Positions 44,405-52,194 of a stretch of 64,000 nt of DNA are shown in pieces (position 1 is the first letter of the stretch; the number at the start of each line of letters is the position of its first letter). This DNA comes from Calditrichota bacterium (GTDB lineage: Bacteria > Electryoneota > RPQS01): NCBI GenBank assembly GCA_020637395.1, contig JACJWA010000001.1, positions 434,001 through 498,000 on the forward strand, given 5' to 3'. Below the pieces are notes generated by a model, which saw only the letters and a program-made list of their open reading frames with translations, made no database searches and was not told where the DNA came from. A program made the position numbers and the translations under genes.

Positions 44405-44441
44405 GAAGGGGCTGCGGCACATGACGTACCACAACCCCTTC
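44405..44441 (-). other. Stable intercistronic hairpin between Ubl and E2 genes
   Basis: A 16-bp stem with three G-U pairs in the RNA (44405-44420 with 44426-44441) and a 5-nt loop lies in the 97-bp gap between the two genes. No U-run follows. It may protect the upstream Ubl mRNA and raise Ubl output above that of the enzymes. Confidence 0.65.
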
Positions 44442-44482
44442 AGTTGTCGAAATCTGCGTAGGACAAGCAGCCTTTGGCATCT

Positions 44483-44692
44483 CTACGCTCCCCCTTTGAC
44501 CTGTGGCACCAAAGTCAGCACGCTGCCTTCCTGCAGAATGTCGGTGTCGAAAGCGGGCGACCCGTTCACGTGTCGCGTGTAACTCGAATCCTTCGGAAAG
44601 CCCGATTGCATGATCGCGGCTTCGACGGTTGTACCGTCACTAACTTCAATTTCCTTGGCCGCACGACCAAGACAGAGCACTTTGACTTTCAA
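44483..44692 (-). CDS. Ubiquitin-like / ThiS-MoaD-like beta-grasp protein ending in Gly-Gly-Ala
   Basis: 69 residues. TTG 44692 is the start, with AAAGGAG 7 bp before it. The strand order and V-N-G-S...L-Q-E-G-S-V-L-T-L-V-P pattern are those of ThiS/MoaD-type beta-grasp proteins, and the tail VPQVKGGA gives a Gly-Gly one residue from the end. The extra Ala implies processing before activation, which the neighbouring JAMM peptidase could do. First gene of the Ubl-E2-JAMM-E1-peptide operon. It has no thiamine or molybdopterin genes around it, so a protein-modifier role is preferred over sulfur transfer. Confidence 0.85.
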   Translation of the reverse strand: MKVKVLCLGRAAKEIEVSDGTTVEAAIMQSGFPKDSSYTRHVNGSPAFDTDILQEGSVLTLVPQVKGGA

Positions 44693-44713
44693 GGGACACT
44701 CCTTTGTGGTGGC

Positions 44714-44752
44714 TGAATAAGAAAAGAGCCCCGCTCAGCGCAAGGCCCTTTG
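44714..44752 (-). terminator. Terminator-like hairpin upstream of the Ubl gene
   Basis: Imperfect stem AGGGCC...GGCTCT (44725-44749 region) followed on the minus strand by TTTTCTTATT. It may block antisense transcription from the recombinase side; a weak promoter (TTGCGC, 18 bp, TATTCA at 44743-44714) overlaps it, so the reading is uncertain. Confidence 0.35.
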
Positions 44753-44800
44753 GTTTGGTATGTTCTTATGCCAGGAAAAGGGAATAAGATAGTAATGCCC

Positions 44801-44829
44801 TTGACGAAGTTCGTCAGATTCGGTAAATT
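44801..44829 (+). promoter_or_regulatory. Sigma-70 type promoter of the recombinase gene
   Basis: TTGACG (44801-44806), 17-bp spacer, TAAATT (44824-44829). Transcription would start near 44836, which makes ATG 44873 the recombinase start and rules out the upstream in-frame ATG codons at 44750-44790. Confidence 0.65.
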
Positions 44830-44872
44830 TGGCTGTCAAGAGAAGTTTGTTCAACTAACCGCGAATACGAAG

Positions 44873-46555
44873 ATGGCTCGAAAGAAACAGGAAACCACCA
44901 AGGAAGCGCGCAAAGTCGCTATCTATTGCCGCGTTAGTACGGATCAGCAAGACCGTGAAGAAGGTGGCAGTTTGGACACGCAAGAAAAACGTTGCCGAGA
45001 GTACTGCCGATTCGAGAACTACGACATCGTGGAGGTCTACAAGGATGTTGCAAGTGGCGGTACAATGGACAGGCCAAGTCTGCGCAAACTTTTTGAAGAT
45101 GCGCAGTCCGGAAAGTTTCAGTTGATTGTCGTTACTAAAGTCGACCGATTCAGTCGAAGTATACTTGACTTCCTAAACACAAACGAGACACTGATCAAGC
45201 TGGGTGTCGAGTTTTACCCAGTTGATCAAGGCATCTTCGGTACGAAAGGTCCAGAAGGAGAATTGATGCGCAATATCCTTCTTGCATTTGCGCAATTCGA
45301 ACGTGAAATGACGCGCAAGCGCACGACCGAAGGAATGCGAGCGAAAATCTCTCGTGGTGAATGGCGGGGTGGACCCACACCTTTTGGCTATTCAAGCAAG
45401 GGAGGGCGTCTTGAAATCGACAAGAATGAAGCGGTGATAGTACGCAGAATGTACAGCGACTATCTCTCCGGAAAATCGAGCTATGAAATAACCGATGCTC
45501 TGAACAAAGAAGGGCTTACCTCGAAGAAGGGAAATCGATGGTCCGCGCAAGGTGTGTTGCGCATTCTTCAGAATCCAGCTTACATCGGAAAGTTCCGCGA
45601 TCCTGAAGACGCAAAGAGTTTTGTGCAAGGCATTCATCAGCCAATCATTGACGAAGAAACGTTTGCCAAAGCGGAAAGTGTGGCGGAAGTCACCCGTGTC
45701 AATCACTACTTTAACAAAACGCTGCCGAACGAAGCGCTGTTCGCGTCGATCCTGCGTTGTGAACACTGCAACTCGGCGATGACGCCTTATCGCGCTTACA
45801 AAAACGACAAGGCACATTCATATTATCGATGCCAGAATGCGATGAAGCGTTCATCGAGTGCTTGTCCGTTGAAGCAAGTCAGCAGTGTTGACATCGAGGC
45901 AATTGGTGTTGCTCTTCTTCGGTTACTGGCGATTGACAGTTCGCTTCTTAAAGCCGTGCTTGAACGCGTAAGTGGGAATCGCGACGACGAATTGAAAACG
46001 CTGCGACAAAACCGTGATCAAATCAGCCGACGAATCACGGAAGAGCGACGAAAGGCGGACAACTTGATGAAGGTGTTGGAGAATCCGAAGGCGACCGACG
46101 TGCAAGACAACATCTTGGATAGAATTCGGTCGGCCAATGACACGATTCGGGATATGGAGTCCGAGCTAGCCACGTTGGATCGGACTATTCAGTCCCTAAA
46201 GCAGCCTGTAGCTAGCCTCCCCGACCTGGAAGAAACCTATCGATACTTCTGGTCTGTGTGGCTGGATATGCCACCAGAAGACCGACGGAAGGCAATCAGA
46301 CTAATCGTAAAAGAGGTGCGCCTGAAGCGTCAAGCGGATGACCGAATTGCCGTCAAGTTCGAACTTCTAACTGAAACAAAAATAAAAGCCTCCACTGTTA
46401 CCAGCGGAGGCTCGGGCGGTCAGGTTCGCAACATAGTTGCGCATGGTAGCGCGTACGGGATTCGAACCCGTGTTACCGGCGTGAGAGGCCAGCGTCCTAG
46501 ACCCCTAGACGAACGCGCCAGAGGAACCGTAAATATAAGACCCTACTCAATATAA
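44873..46555 (+). CDS. Large serine recombinase (integrase of the element)
   Basis: 560 residues. Catalytic Ser22 in AIYCRVSTDQQ; the resolvase domain runs to ~150 with VDRFSRS and FAQFEREMTRKRT. The recombinase domain (GPTPFGY...ILQNPAYIGK) is followed by a zinc ribbon (CEHC...C....CP) and a coiled coil (~350-440), the layout of large serine integrases. The last ~36 codons read through the attachment core and the tRNA-Glu gene on the opposite strand, so the C-terminus from GSAYG on depends on integration. In an excised circle the frame would instead continue from position 20798 for about 73 codons. The upstream promoter (44801-44829) fixes the start. Confidence 0.92.
   Translation: MARKKQETTKEARKVAIYCRVSTDQQDREEGGSLDTQEKRCREYCRFENYDIVEVYKDVASGGTMDRPSLRKLFEDAQSGKFQLIVVTKVDRFSRSILDFLNTNETLIKLGVEFYPVDQGIFGTKGPEGELMRNILLAFAQFEREMTRKRTTEGMRAKISRGEWRGGPTPFGYSSKGGRLEIDKNEAVIVRRMYSDYLSGKSSYEITDALNKEGLTSKKGNRWSAQGVLRILQNPAYIGKFRDPEDAKSFVQGIHQPIIDEETFAKAESVAEVTRVNHYFNKTLPNEALFASILRCEHCNSAMTPYRAYKNDKAHSYYRCQNAMKRSSSACPLKQVSSVDIEAIGVALLRLLAIDSSLLKAVLERVSGNRDDELKTLRQNRDQISRRITEERRKADNLMKVLENPKATDVQDNILDRIRSANDTIRDMESELATLDRTIQSLKQPVASLPDLEETYRYFWSVWLDMPPEDRRKAIRLIVKEVRLKRQADDRIAVKFELLTETKIKASTVTSGGSGGQVRNIVAHGSAYGIRTRVTGVRGQRPRPLDERARGTVNIRPYSI
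46376..46412 (-). terminator. Element-supplied terminator for tRNA-Glu
   Basis: An 11-bp stem with one mismatch (AGCCTCCACTG 46387-46397 with CAGCGGAGGCT 46402-46412), loop TTAC, followed on the minus strand by TTTTATTTTTGT. It lies inside the recombinase coding region, 34 bp past the tRNA 3' end. Confidence 0.82.
46444..46519 (-). tRNA. tRNA-Glu (anticodon CUC)
   Basis: On the minus strand the sequence folds as a standard cloverleaf: acceptor GGCGCGT/ACGCGCT, D-arm region TCGTCTAGGGGTCTAGGA, anticodon loop CCTCTCA with anticodon CTC, T-arm CGGGTTCGAATCCCG, discriminator A and encoded CCA (46446-46444). It resembles bacterial tRNA-Glu throughout. Position 1-72 is a G-U pair. Its 3' 14 bases are the attachment core, so the gene is a hybrid of chromosomal 5' part and element-borne 3' end. 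Confidence 0.95.
46446..46460. repeat. Right attachment-site copy inside tRNA-Glu
   Basis: GTAGCGCGTACGGGA, identical to 20783-20797; it covers the 3' acceptor strand, the discriminator base and part of the T-arm of the tRNA. Confidence 0.85.
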
Positions 46556-46560
46556 GTCAA
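46532..46560 (-). promoter_or_regulatory. tRNA-Glu promoter
   Basis: TTGACT (46560-46555), 17-bp spacer, TATATT (46537-46532) on the minus strand, ending 12 bp before the tRNA. Same hexamers as the divergent promoter of the regulator gene. Confidence 0.8.
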
Positions 46561-46572
46561 GCGGCCCGGAAC

Positions 46573-46601
46573 TTGACTAATGTCCGGATTTGCAGTATAT
46601 T
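46573..46601 (+). promoter_or_regulatory. Promoter of the PerR-like gene and catalase
   Basis: TTGACT (46573-46578), 17-bp spacer, TATATT (46596-46601). The operator follows immediately. Confidence 0.8.
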
Positions 46602-46602
46602 C

Positions 46603-46627
46603 CTAAATAAGAATTGTTACTATTTAG
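46603..46627 (+). promoter_or_regulatory. Fur/PerR-type operator
   Basis: CTAAATA (46603-46609) and TATTTAG (46621-46627) form a perfect 7-bp AT-rich inverted repeat over the expected transcription start, as expected for autorepression by a PerR-like protein. Confidence 0.6.
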
Positions 46628-46645
46628 TAGCAACTGGAGAAATCA

Positions 46646-47077
46646 ATGAGCGAACAGATGATGGCCGAGATGCTCGAAAAGCTAAGGGAGTCAGGCGTGA
46701 AGTTGACTCACCAGCGCATGGAGATCTTTCGCGAAATCGCCGGGCGCACGGATCATCCGGACGCGGCCACGATTTACGAATGCGTGCGCAAGCGCCTGCC
46801 GACCGTGTCTCTCGACACGGTCTATCGCACGCTCTCGATGCTCAAGGAAGCCGGGCTGATTTCGACCTTGGGGCCAAACCAGGACCGTCTGCGCTTCGAC
46901 GCGAACATCGCTCCGCATCACCACTTCGTCTGCACCAAATGCGGAAAGACGGAAGACTTCTATTGCGAAGAGTTCAATGCGCTCCGGGTTCCGAGCGATG
47001 TGCTGAACATGGGCATCGTGGAACATTCTCATGTGGAGCTGCGGGGAATCTGCTCCGAGTGCAGAAGATCGAACTGA
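46646..47077 (+). CDS. perR: Fur-family peroxide-responsive repressor (PerR-like)
   Basis: 143 residues, ATG 46646 with CTGGAG upstream. N-terminal winged helix (VKLTHQRMEIFREIA, then TVSLDTVYRTLSMLKEAGLI) and a metal-binding C-terminal domain with PHHHFVCTKCGK and a second CSEC pair for structural zinc. PerR proteins repress peroxide-defence genes and are released by metal-catalysed His oxidation. The catalase gene 54 bp downstream and the operator at the start point support PerR over Fur. It lies just outside the element. Confidence 0.83.
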   Translation: MSEQMMAEMLEKLRESGVKLTHQRMEIFREIAGRTDHPDAATIYECVRKRLPTVSLDTVYRTLSMLKEAGLISTLGPNQDRLRFDANIAPHHHFVCTKCGKTEDFYCEEFNALRVPSDVLNMGIVEHSHVELRGICSECRRSN

Positions 47078-47131
47078 CGACTATTACGTTTTCAATACAT
47101 TCATTCACGATCACCGAAAGAGGTTGATACG

Positions 47132-48643
47132 ATGTCCGAGAATAAGAAGACCTTGACGACCAGTCAGGGCGCGCCGGTCGCCAATGACCTGAACACCATG
47201 ACCGCGGGCGAACGCGGCCCGGCGCTGGCGCAGGATATTCATCTGTTTGACAAACTCGCGCACTTTGACCGCGAGCGCATCCCTGAGCGTGTGGTGCATG
47301 CCAAAGGCGCGGGCGCGTGGGGCTATTTTGAGGTTACGCACGACGTGACAAAATACACGCGCGCAAAATTCCTGTCCGAAGTCGGCAAGCGCACGGACGT
47401 ATTTGCGCGCTTCTCAACGGTCGGCGGCGAAAAAGGTTCGGCGGACACGGAGCGCGATCCGCGTGGCTTCGCTGTGAAGTTCTACACCGAAGAGGGCAAC
47501 TACGATTTCGTGGGCAACAACACACCCGTGTTCTTCCTGCGCGATCCGCTGAAATTCCCCGACTTCATTCACACGCAGAAGCGCAATCCGGCGACGAACC
47601 TGAAAGACGCGGATATGTTCTGGGACTTTCTGTCTCTGACTCCGGAATCCGTTCATCAGGTGACGGTGCTGTTTTCCGATCGCGGCACGCCTTATGGTTA
47701 CCGTCACATGAACGGCTACAGCGGGCACACGTTCATGTGGTACAACGCGAAGAACGAATACGTCTGGGTGAAAATTCATTTCAAGCGAGAGCAAGGCAAC
47801 AAGACGCTTACGCGCGAAGAAGCCGCGAAACTTGCCGGTGAAGACCCGGACTTCGCAACACGCGATCTGTACAACGCGATCAAGGACGGTGACTTTCCCG
47901 CGTGGATGGTCTATGTGCAGATCATGACGCCTGAGCAGGTCGAGAAATACCGCTTCAACTCGTTTGACATCACGAAAGTCTGGCCGCACAAGGACGCGCC
48001 GTTGATTCCCGTGGGGAAGATGGTATTGAACAAGAATCCGGAAAACTACTTTGCGGATACGGAGCAAGCAGCGTTTTCACCGGGCACCGTCGTACCTGGC
48101 ATTGCGCCGTCGCCGGACAAGATGCTGCAAGGCCGACTGTTCAGCTATCATGATACGCACCGCCATCGCCTGGGCACGAACTATCACCTGATCAATGTGA
48201 ACTCTCCGCGCGTGAGCGGCGAGCATAACAATCAGCGTGATGGATACATGCGCACGGACGGCAACGGCGGCGGCGGACCGAACTATTGGCCCAATAGCTT
48301 CGGCGGTCCAGCTCCTGACGCAACCTTTGCCGAGCCTCCGGTGGCGCTAACCGGCGTGATTGATCGCTTCGGCTATGAACTGACGGACGACGACTTTGTG
48401 CAGGCGGGCGCGCTCTTCCGCGAGGTCATGACCGACACGGATCGCGCGCACTTGATCGGCAATCTCGTCGCGCATATGAAGAACGCGCAAGTGCGTATTC
48501 AGAAGCGCCAAGCCGCGCTGTTCTACAAAGCGGACAAAGCCTACGGCGAAGGTGTCGCCAAGGGATTGGGACTTGACGTGGCCGAGATTACCAAACTTGC
48601 CGCGATGACTCAGGACGAGCGCGTGAAAGCGACCGCGAAGTAA
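47132..48643 (+). CDS. katA: Monofunctional heme catalase
   Basis: 503 residues, ATG 47132 with GAAAGAGG upstream. Catalytic His in [17 protein letters not shown], active-site Asn in [14 protein letters not shown] and proximal-heme Tyr in [14 protein letters not shown] are all present. It breaks hydrogen peroxide into water and oxygen. The length is that of small-subunit (clade 3) catalases. It is cotranscribed with the PerR-like regulator and closed by a terminator at 48668-48698. Confidence 0.96.
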   Translation: MSENKKTLTTSQGAPVANDLNTMTAGERGPALAQDIHLFDKLAHFDRERIPERVVHAKGAGAWGYFEVTHDVTKYTRAKFLSEVGKRTDVFARFSTVGGEKGSADTERDPRGFAVKFYTEEGNYDFVGNNTPVFFLRDPLKFPDFIHTQKRNPATNLKDADMFWDFLSLTPESVHQVTVLFSDRGTPYGYRHMNGYSGHTFMWYNAKNEYVWVKIHFKREQGNKTLTREEAAKLAGEDPDFATRDLYNAIKDGDFPAWMVYVQIMTPEQVEKYRFNSFDITKVWPHKDAPLIPVGKMVLNKNPENYFADTEQAAFSPGTVVPGIAPSPDKMLQGRLFSYHDTHRHRLGTNYHLINVNSPRVSGEHNNQRDGYMRTDGNGGGGPNYWPNSFGGPAPDATFAEPPVALTGVIDRFGYELTDDDFVQAGALFREVMTDTDRAHLIGNLVAHMKNAQVRIQKRQAALFYKADKAYGEGVAKGLGLDVAEITKLAAMTQDERVKATAK

Positions 48644-48667
48644 ATCTACTCGAAAGTTCAGAGAGCG

Positions 48668-48703
48668 AAAAGTCCCCGCAAGTAATGCGGGGACTTTTCT
48701 TTT
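48668..48703 (+). terminator. Terminator after catalase
   Basis: A perfect 12-bp stem (AAAAGTCCCCGC 48668-48679 with GCGGGGACTTTT 48687-48698) followed by CTTTT. It may work for the convergent small gene as well, since A-runs flank the left arm. Confidence 0.9.
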
Positions 48704-48724
48704 CGCGTTGTGCGTGCAACCGGA

Positions 48725-48925
48725 TCAGGCGTACGTATCCACATGTTGTGACCAGAACCCTCCAAGGAATTTGGTCAGCGGATGATCGGCGCCAAGACGA
48801 TCGAGTTTGGACAGATAAGACTGTTCAGCCGTTTCGGGCTGCTGCGGAGCAGCCGAAGCGTCGGTCTTGGCAGACTGTACTATCGCAGCCAGATTGGTAC
48901 CGGTTGAGATTCCTGAAGCTTCCAT
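48725..48925 (-). CDS. Small hypothetical protein (66 residues)
   Basis: ATG 48925 is preceded by a strong GGGAGG at 7-bp spacing, which is the main reason for listing it. The protein has an Ala/Gln/Pro-rich first half and an amphipathic C-terminal part (SKLDRLGADHPLTKFLGGFW). No family recognised. It is convergent with catalase. Confidence 0.6.
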   Translation of the reverse strand: MEASGISTGTNLAAIVQSAKTDASAAPQQPETAEQSYLSKLDRLGADHPLTKFLGGFWSQHVDTYA

Positions 48926-49233
48926 AAGAAACCTCCCTCTTCTTGGACGATACGCAGCTAATTCATCGGATCTGCCGCGGCGGATTACTTCGCAATTCGC
49001 TCACCAACAACCCTTATTCATGGTATCGGCAATCTTGCGGCAGAACTTTAATTCTGTGACGAGCAGGTACTTGCGGACCAAAGCGTGAACTGCCAAGGTA
49101 TTGATTGTTAGAAATTTCAGAGAGCAGTTGCTCAACTGATCCGATTTGTTTAGATTGTGTTAGGATCGTCACCGATTTCCCACATTATTGCTTCGACTTC
49201 CCCTCCCACGTCTTCCAACCGAACCCCACTTCC
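48926..49233. other. Intergenic region with a promoter for the phosphate-transport pair
   Basis: Divergent gap. TTGCTC (49128-49133), 17-bp spacer, TAGATT (49151-49156) is a plausible promoter for the downstream pair, about 75 bp before ATG 49234. I see nothing else. Confidence 0.5.
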
Positions 49234-49878
49234 ATGAGACTGGATCGCCTGCTTCAAGCACTGCTCCCGCACGACGAGCAGTTCTTCACATTGTTCGAAG
49301 AGTCCGCCCACAACATCGTTGCGGCCACTGAAGTCCTTCTGAAAGTCCCCGGCGCGTCCCCTGAAGACAGGATCTCGCTTGTGGAACGAATCAAAAGTCT
49401 CGAACACATGGGAGATTCGGTCACTCACCGCATCTTCTCCGAGCTCGACGGCACATTCGTCACTCCCTTTGACCCCGAAGACATTCATCTTCTCGCGTCG
49501 GCTCTGGATGAGATTCTGGATAACATTGACGGCGGCGCCGGACGGTTTGTGCTCTACAAGATCAAAGAGTGCCCCCCCGAGATGCTGAAACTCATCGAAA
49601 GTCTGCACTCCTCGGTGTGCGAACTCGAAAAAGGGATTCGTCTGCTGCGAAAACTCAGCAAGCCCAACGAACTCCGCTCAGTCATTGAACGCGTCAACGA
49701 GTTCGAAAATCTCGCGGACAATATCTTCGAGCGCGGCATCGCGAATCTTTTCGACAATATCAGCAACCCCATCGAGATCATCAAACTCAAGGAAATCTTC
49801 GTCACTCTGGAAACGGCTACCGACTGCTGCGAAGACGCCGCCAATGTGCTGGAATCCATTCTGATCAAACACGCCTGA
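49234..49878 (+). CDS. PhoU-like (DUF47) Pit accessory protein
   Basis: 214 residues from ATG 49234 (the open frame extends 43 codons upstream, but that part has no domain character). All-helical; the pattern LPHDEQFFTLFEESAHNIV and later NEFENLADNIFERGIANLF is characteristic of the DUF47/TIGR00153 family, which accompanies Pit transporters and probably regulates phosphate uptake. It precedes the transporter gene by 10 bp. Confidence 0.88.
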   Translation: MRLDRLLQALLPHDEQFFTLFEESAHNIVAATEVLLKVPGASPEDRISLVERIKSLEHMGDSVTHRIFSELDGTFVTPFDPEDIHLLASALDEILDNIDGGAGRFVLYKIKECPPEMLKLIESLHSSVCELEKGIRLLRKLSKPNELRSVIERVNEFENLADNIFERGIANLFDNISNPIEIIKLKEIFVTLETATDCCEDAANVLESILIKHA

Positions 49879-49888
49879 GCCCGCGACC

Positions 49889-50875
49889 ATGACGATTCTC
49901 GTCGTTACCATCATTCTCGTGGCTCTGGTCTTCGATTTTCTGAACGGATTTCACGACTCCGCCAATTCCATCGCCACGATCGTTTCCACGCGCGTCCTGA
50001 CTCCGCGCAAGGCCGTGCTCTGGGCCGCGTTCTTCAATCTCGTCGCCGCGTTTCTGTTTGATGTGCATGTCGCCAAAACCATCGGCAAGGGGCTGATCGA
50101 ACTCGCCGCGATCAACGAATATGTCATTTTATCCGGTTTGCTCGGCGCGATCGCCTGGAATCTGATCACATGGTACTACGGCATTCCCTCCAGCTCTTCG
50201 CATGCGCTCATGGGAGGCTATGCGGGAGCGGCCGTCGCGCACGCCGGATTCGGTGCCGTGCTCTATTCGGGCTGGACCAAAACTGTCATCTTCATCGCCG
50301 TCGCGCCGATCATGGGTATGGTCATGGGATTCATCCTCATGGCCTCTGTCATGTGGATTTTCCACGGACGACAGAGCTCCAATGTCAACCGAGGTTTTCG
50401 CAAACTGCAGCTCGTGTCCGCCGCAGCCTACAGCATCGGTCATGGCACCAATGACGCTCAAAAAACCATGGGCGTCATTACCGGACTGCTGGTGACTGCC
50501 GGAGTACTTTCGAAATTCGAAGTTCCCTATTGGGTTATTCTGATGTCCCACTTGGCAATTGCGCTCGGCACTCTTTTTGGCGGCTGGCGCATCGTGAGAA
50601 CCATGGGTCAAAAGATCACCAAACTGAAACCCGCGGGTGGATTCAGCGCAGAAACCGCCGGTGCCATCACGCTGCTCGTCACCGCATTCTCGGGAATTGC
50701 CGTCAGCACCACGCACACGATCAGCGGTGCCATCATGGGAGTCGGCGCGACACGACGCGCGTCCGCTGTGCGCTGGGGATTGGCCGGAAACATTGTCATC
50801 GCGTGGATTCTCACCATTCCCGCATCCGCACTAGTTGGCGCGGTGATCAGTTTCCTGATTGAGCTGTTCGTGTAA
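49889..50875 (+). CDS. pit: Low-affinity inorganic phosphate transporter, Pit family
   Basis: 328 residues with about 10 helices. The two PiT signatures are present: DFLNGFHDSANSIATIVSTR near the N-terminus and the second repeat copy in YSIGHGTNDAQKTMGVIT. Imports phosphate with protons or metal. Forms an operon with the PhoU-like gene and ends at the hairpin 50899-50926. Confidence 0.95.
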   Translation: MTILVVTIILVALVFDFLNGFHDSANSIATIVSTRVLTPRKAVLWAAFFNLVAAFLFDVHVAKTIGKGLIELAAINEYVILSGLLGAIAWNLITWYYGIPSSSSHALMGGYAGAAVAHAGFGAVLYSGWTKTVIFIAVAPIMGMVMGFILMASVMWIFHGRQSSNVNRGFRKLQLVSAAAYSIGHGTNDAQKTMGVITGLLVTAGVLSKFEVPYWVILMSHLAIALGTLFGGWRIVRTMGQKITKLKPAGGFSAETAGAITLLVTAFSGIAVSTTHTISGAIMGVGATRRASAVRWGLAGNIVIAWILTIPASALVGAVISFLIELFV

Positions 50876-50898
50876 AGAGTATCACATAGAGCAAATGC

Positions 50899-50930
50899 AA
50901 GAGCCGACCCCAAAAGGTCGGCTCTTATTC
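50899..50930 (+). terminator. Terminator after the phosphate transporter
   Basis: A perfect 11-bp stem (AAGAGCCGACC 50899-50909 with GGTCGGCTCTT 50916-50926), then ATTC. It resembles the terminator at 509-539 in its arm sequence (GAGCCGACC), a recurring host terminator type. Confidence 0.8.
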
Positions 50931-50998
50931 AATTCCCTGAGCAGGTTAACTCCCCGAGCAGGGTCTCCAGTCTGTCCTCGTAAGGAACCCAGCCGGAA

Positions 50999-52060
50999 TT
51001 ATCCCGGATGCCCATACTCCGGCGCGTCCCGCTTCTCAAAATGATAGCGGTAGTCCGCATCTGTCAATTTGGTATTCCACATCCCCGCCACCTTCGCCAC
51101 CAGCACAAAGCTCAGCCAAACTCCCAGCACGATCAGCGCGAGCTGCTTTGCGCTCACCTTCGTACGCGGCGAGGGCGCGAGCGTTACACAATCCTTGATC
51201 GGACAGGCCGATTCGCACTTCAAACATCCCGTGCATTCCGGCGAAATGATCTGCAGCTTCGTGGCCACCGGCAATCTCGACGGGCAGGCTTTCGTACAGC
51301 GGTCGCAGTCTATGCACGTCTCAACATTCCGGCGAATCTTCAAGGGCGACGCCCACGACACCAGTCCCAGCATCGCGCCGTAAGGACACAGATAGCGGCA
51401 CCAGAAGCCTTCGACAAACACACTTCCGATCAGCAAGACCGCAATCACGATCACACCCACCACGCCGATCTCTGTAAAGAACAAAAGCATCTTCACATCG
51501 GCCAACTGATTGTACGGGCTGTTCATGAACGACGCAATGCCCGCCGTGCCCATCACCAAAAACGCAAACAGAAACAACCCAAGTAGAATGTACTTGAGGC
51601 TCATCAGCGAGTAATCTAACTTGCGCGGCAGCAGGAACGTCTTGCCGAACAGTTTGCGCCCCAGCATCGCCAGTCCTTCGCTGATCGTTCCAATCGGGCA
51701 CACCCACGAGCAAAAGGCCTTGCGCGCCAAGAACGCAATCGCAAGAAAACACAAAATCAGGATCACGCTCGCCGGATGAATCAGATTCAGTTCCCCGCGC
51801 GCAACCCAATCAATTGCTCCCATCAAGCCCGAAATCGGCAGCCACCCCTCAACTCCGGCAGGGCGGGGAGGTAGCGGCCCGTCGTTCCCGACTTCCAGCG
51901 CACGCACGAACCACCAAAACTGAATCCCCAGCACCACATTCAGCGCTGCAAACCCAAGCTGCACCACATGCCTCGTGGTCCAGAACCCCTTGTACATCTT
52001 CCCCTTCACGGTATCCGGAAGGGGCTTCTTAGGTGTCCGTGCTAATTCAACAATATCCAT
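50999..52060 (-). CDS. NapH/MauN-type polyferredoxin, membrane iron-sulfur protein
   Basis: 353 residues from ATG 52060. About five membrane helices. CSWVCPIGT and CRYLCPYG are the two C-x-x-x-C-P motifs of the NapH/MauN/CcoG-like family. Then come two [4Fe-4S] ferredoxin motifs (CIDCDRCTKACPS and CTGCLKCESACP). Such proteins pass electrons from quinol or other membrane carriers to periplasmic reductases or maturation systems. No reductase gene is adjacent, so the partner is unknown. Confidence 0.88.
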   Translation of the reverse strand: MDIVELARTPKKPLPDTVKGKMYKGFWTTRHVVQLGFAALNVVLGIQFWWFVRALEVGNDGPLPPRPAGVEGWLPISGLMGAIDWVARGELNLIHPASVILILCFLAIAFLARKAFCSWVCPIGTISEGLAMLGRKLFGKTFLLPRKLDYSLMSLKYILLGLFLFAFLVMGTAGIASFMNSPYNQLADVKMLLFFTEIGVVGVIVIAVLLIGSVFVEGFWCRYLCPYGAMLGLVSWASPLKIRRNVETCIDCDRCTKACPSRLPVATKLQIISPECTGCLKCESACPIKDCVTLAPSPRTKVSAKQLALIVLGVWLSFVLVAKVAGMWNTKLTDADYRYHFEKRDAPEYGHPG

Positions 52061-52194
52061 AGCCTTGGCCCAAGCAGCGCTCAATTCTTAGACTTTTATA
52101 TCCGTTTTAGAACCAAGTATACGCAATTGCGATTCGGCGAATGTCACGGAATTGTCAACTAATCTATATCTGATTTGTACAGCCGCGAACAGAG

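Larger units (their letters stand above)
20783..46460. mobile_element. Integrated element of about 25.66 kb in tRNA-Glu, serine recombinase type, defence cargo
   Basis: The bounds are a perfect 15-bp direct repeat, GTAGCGCGTACGGGA, at 20783-20797 and 46446-46460; the second copy is the 3' end of a tRNA-Glu gene. The only integrase candidate, a large serine recombinase, lies directly inside the tRNA end. Everything between is lower in GC than the flanks, with codons and spacing unlike the neighbours. The cargo is an ATPase trio, Type I restriction plus Kiwa, a CARF/sigma-54 activator, two primase-helicases, a ubiquitin-like conjugation operon and small unknowns. There are no structural, packaging or transfer genes. 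Which side is attL and which attR is my labelling only. Confidence 0.85.

Noticed and set aside
46573..47127. Plus-strand 184-codon frame overlapping the PerR-like gene
   Set aside because: It is a shadow of the regulator gene in another frame, Arg/His-rich, and it would begin inside the promoter.
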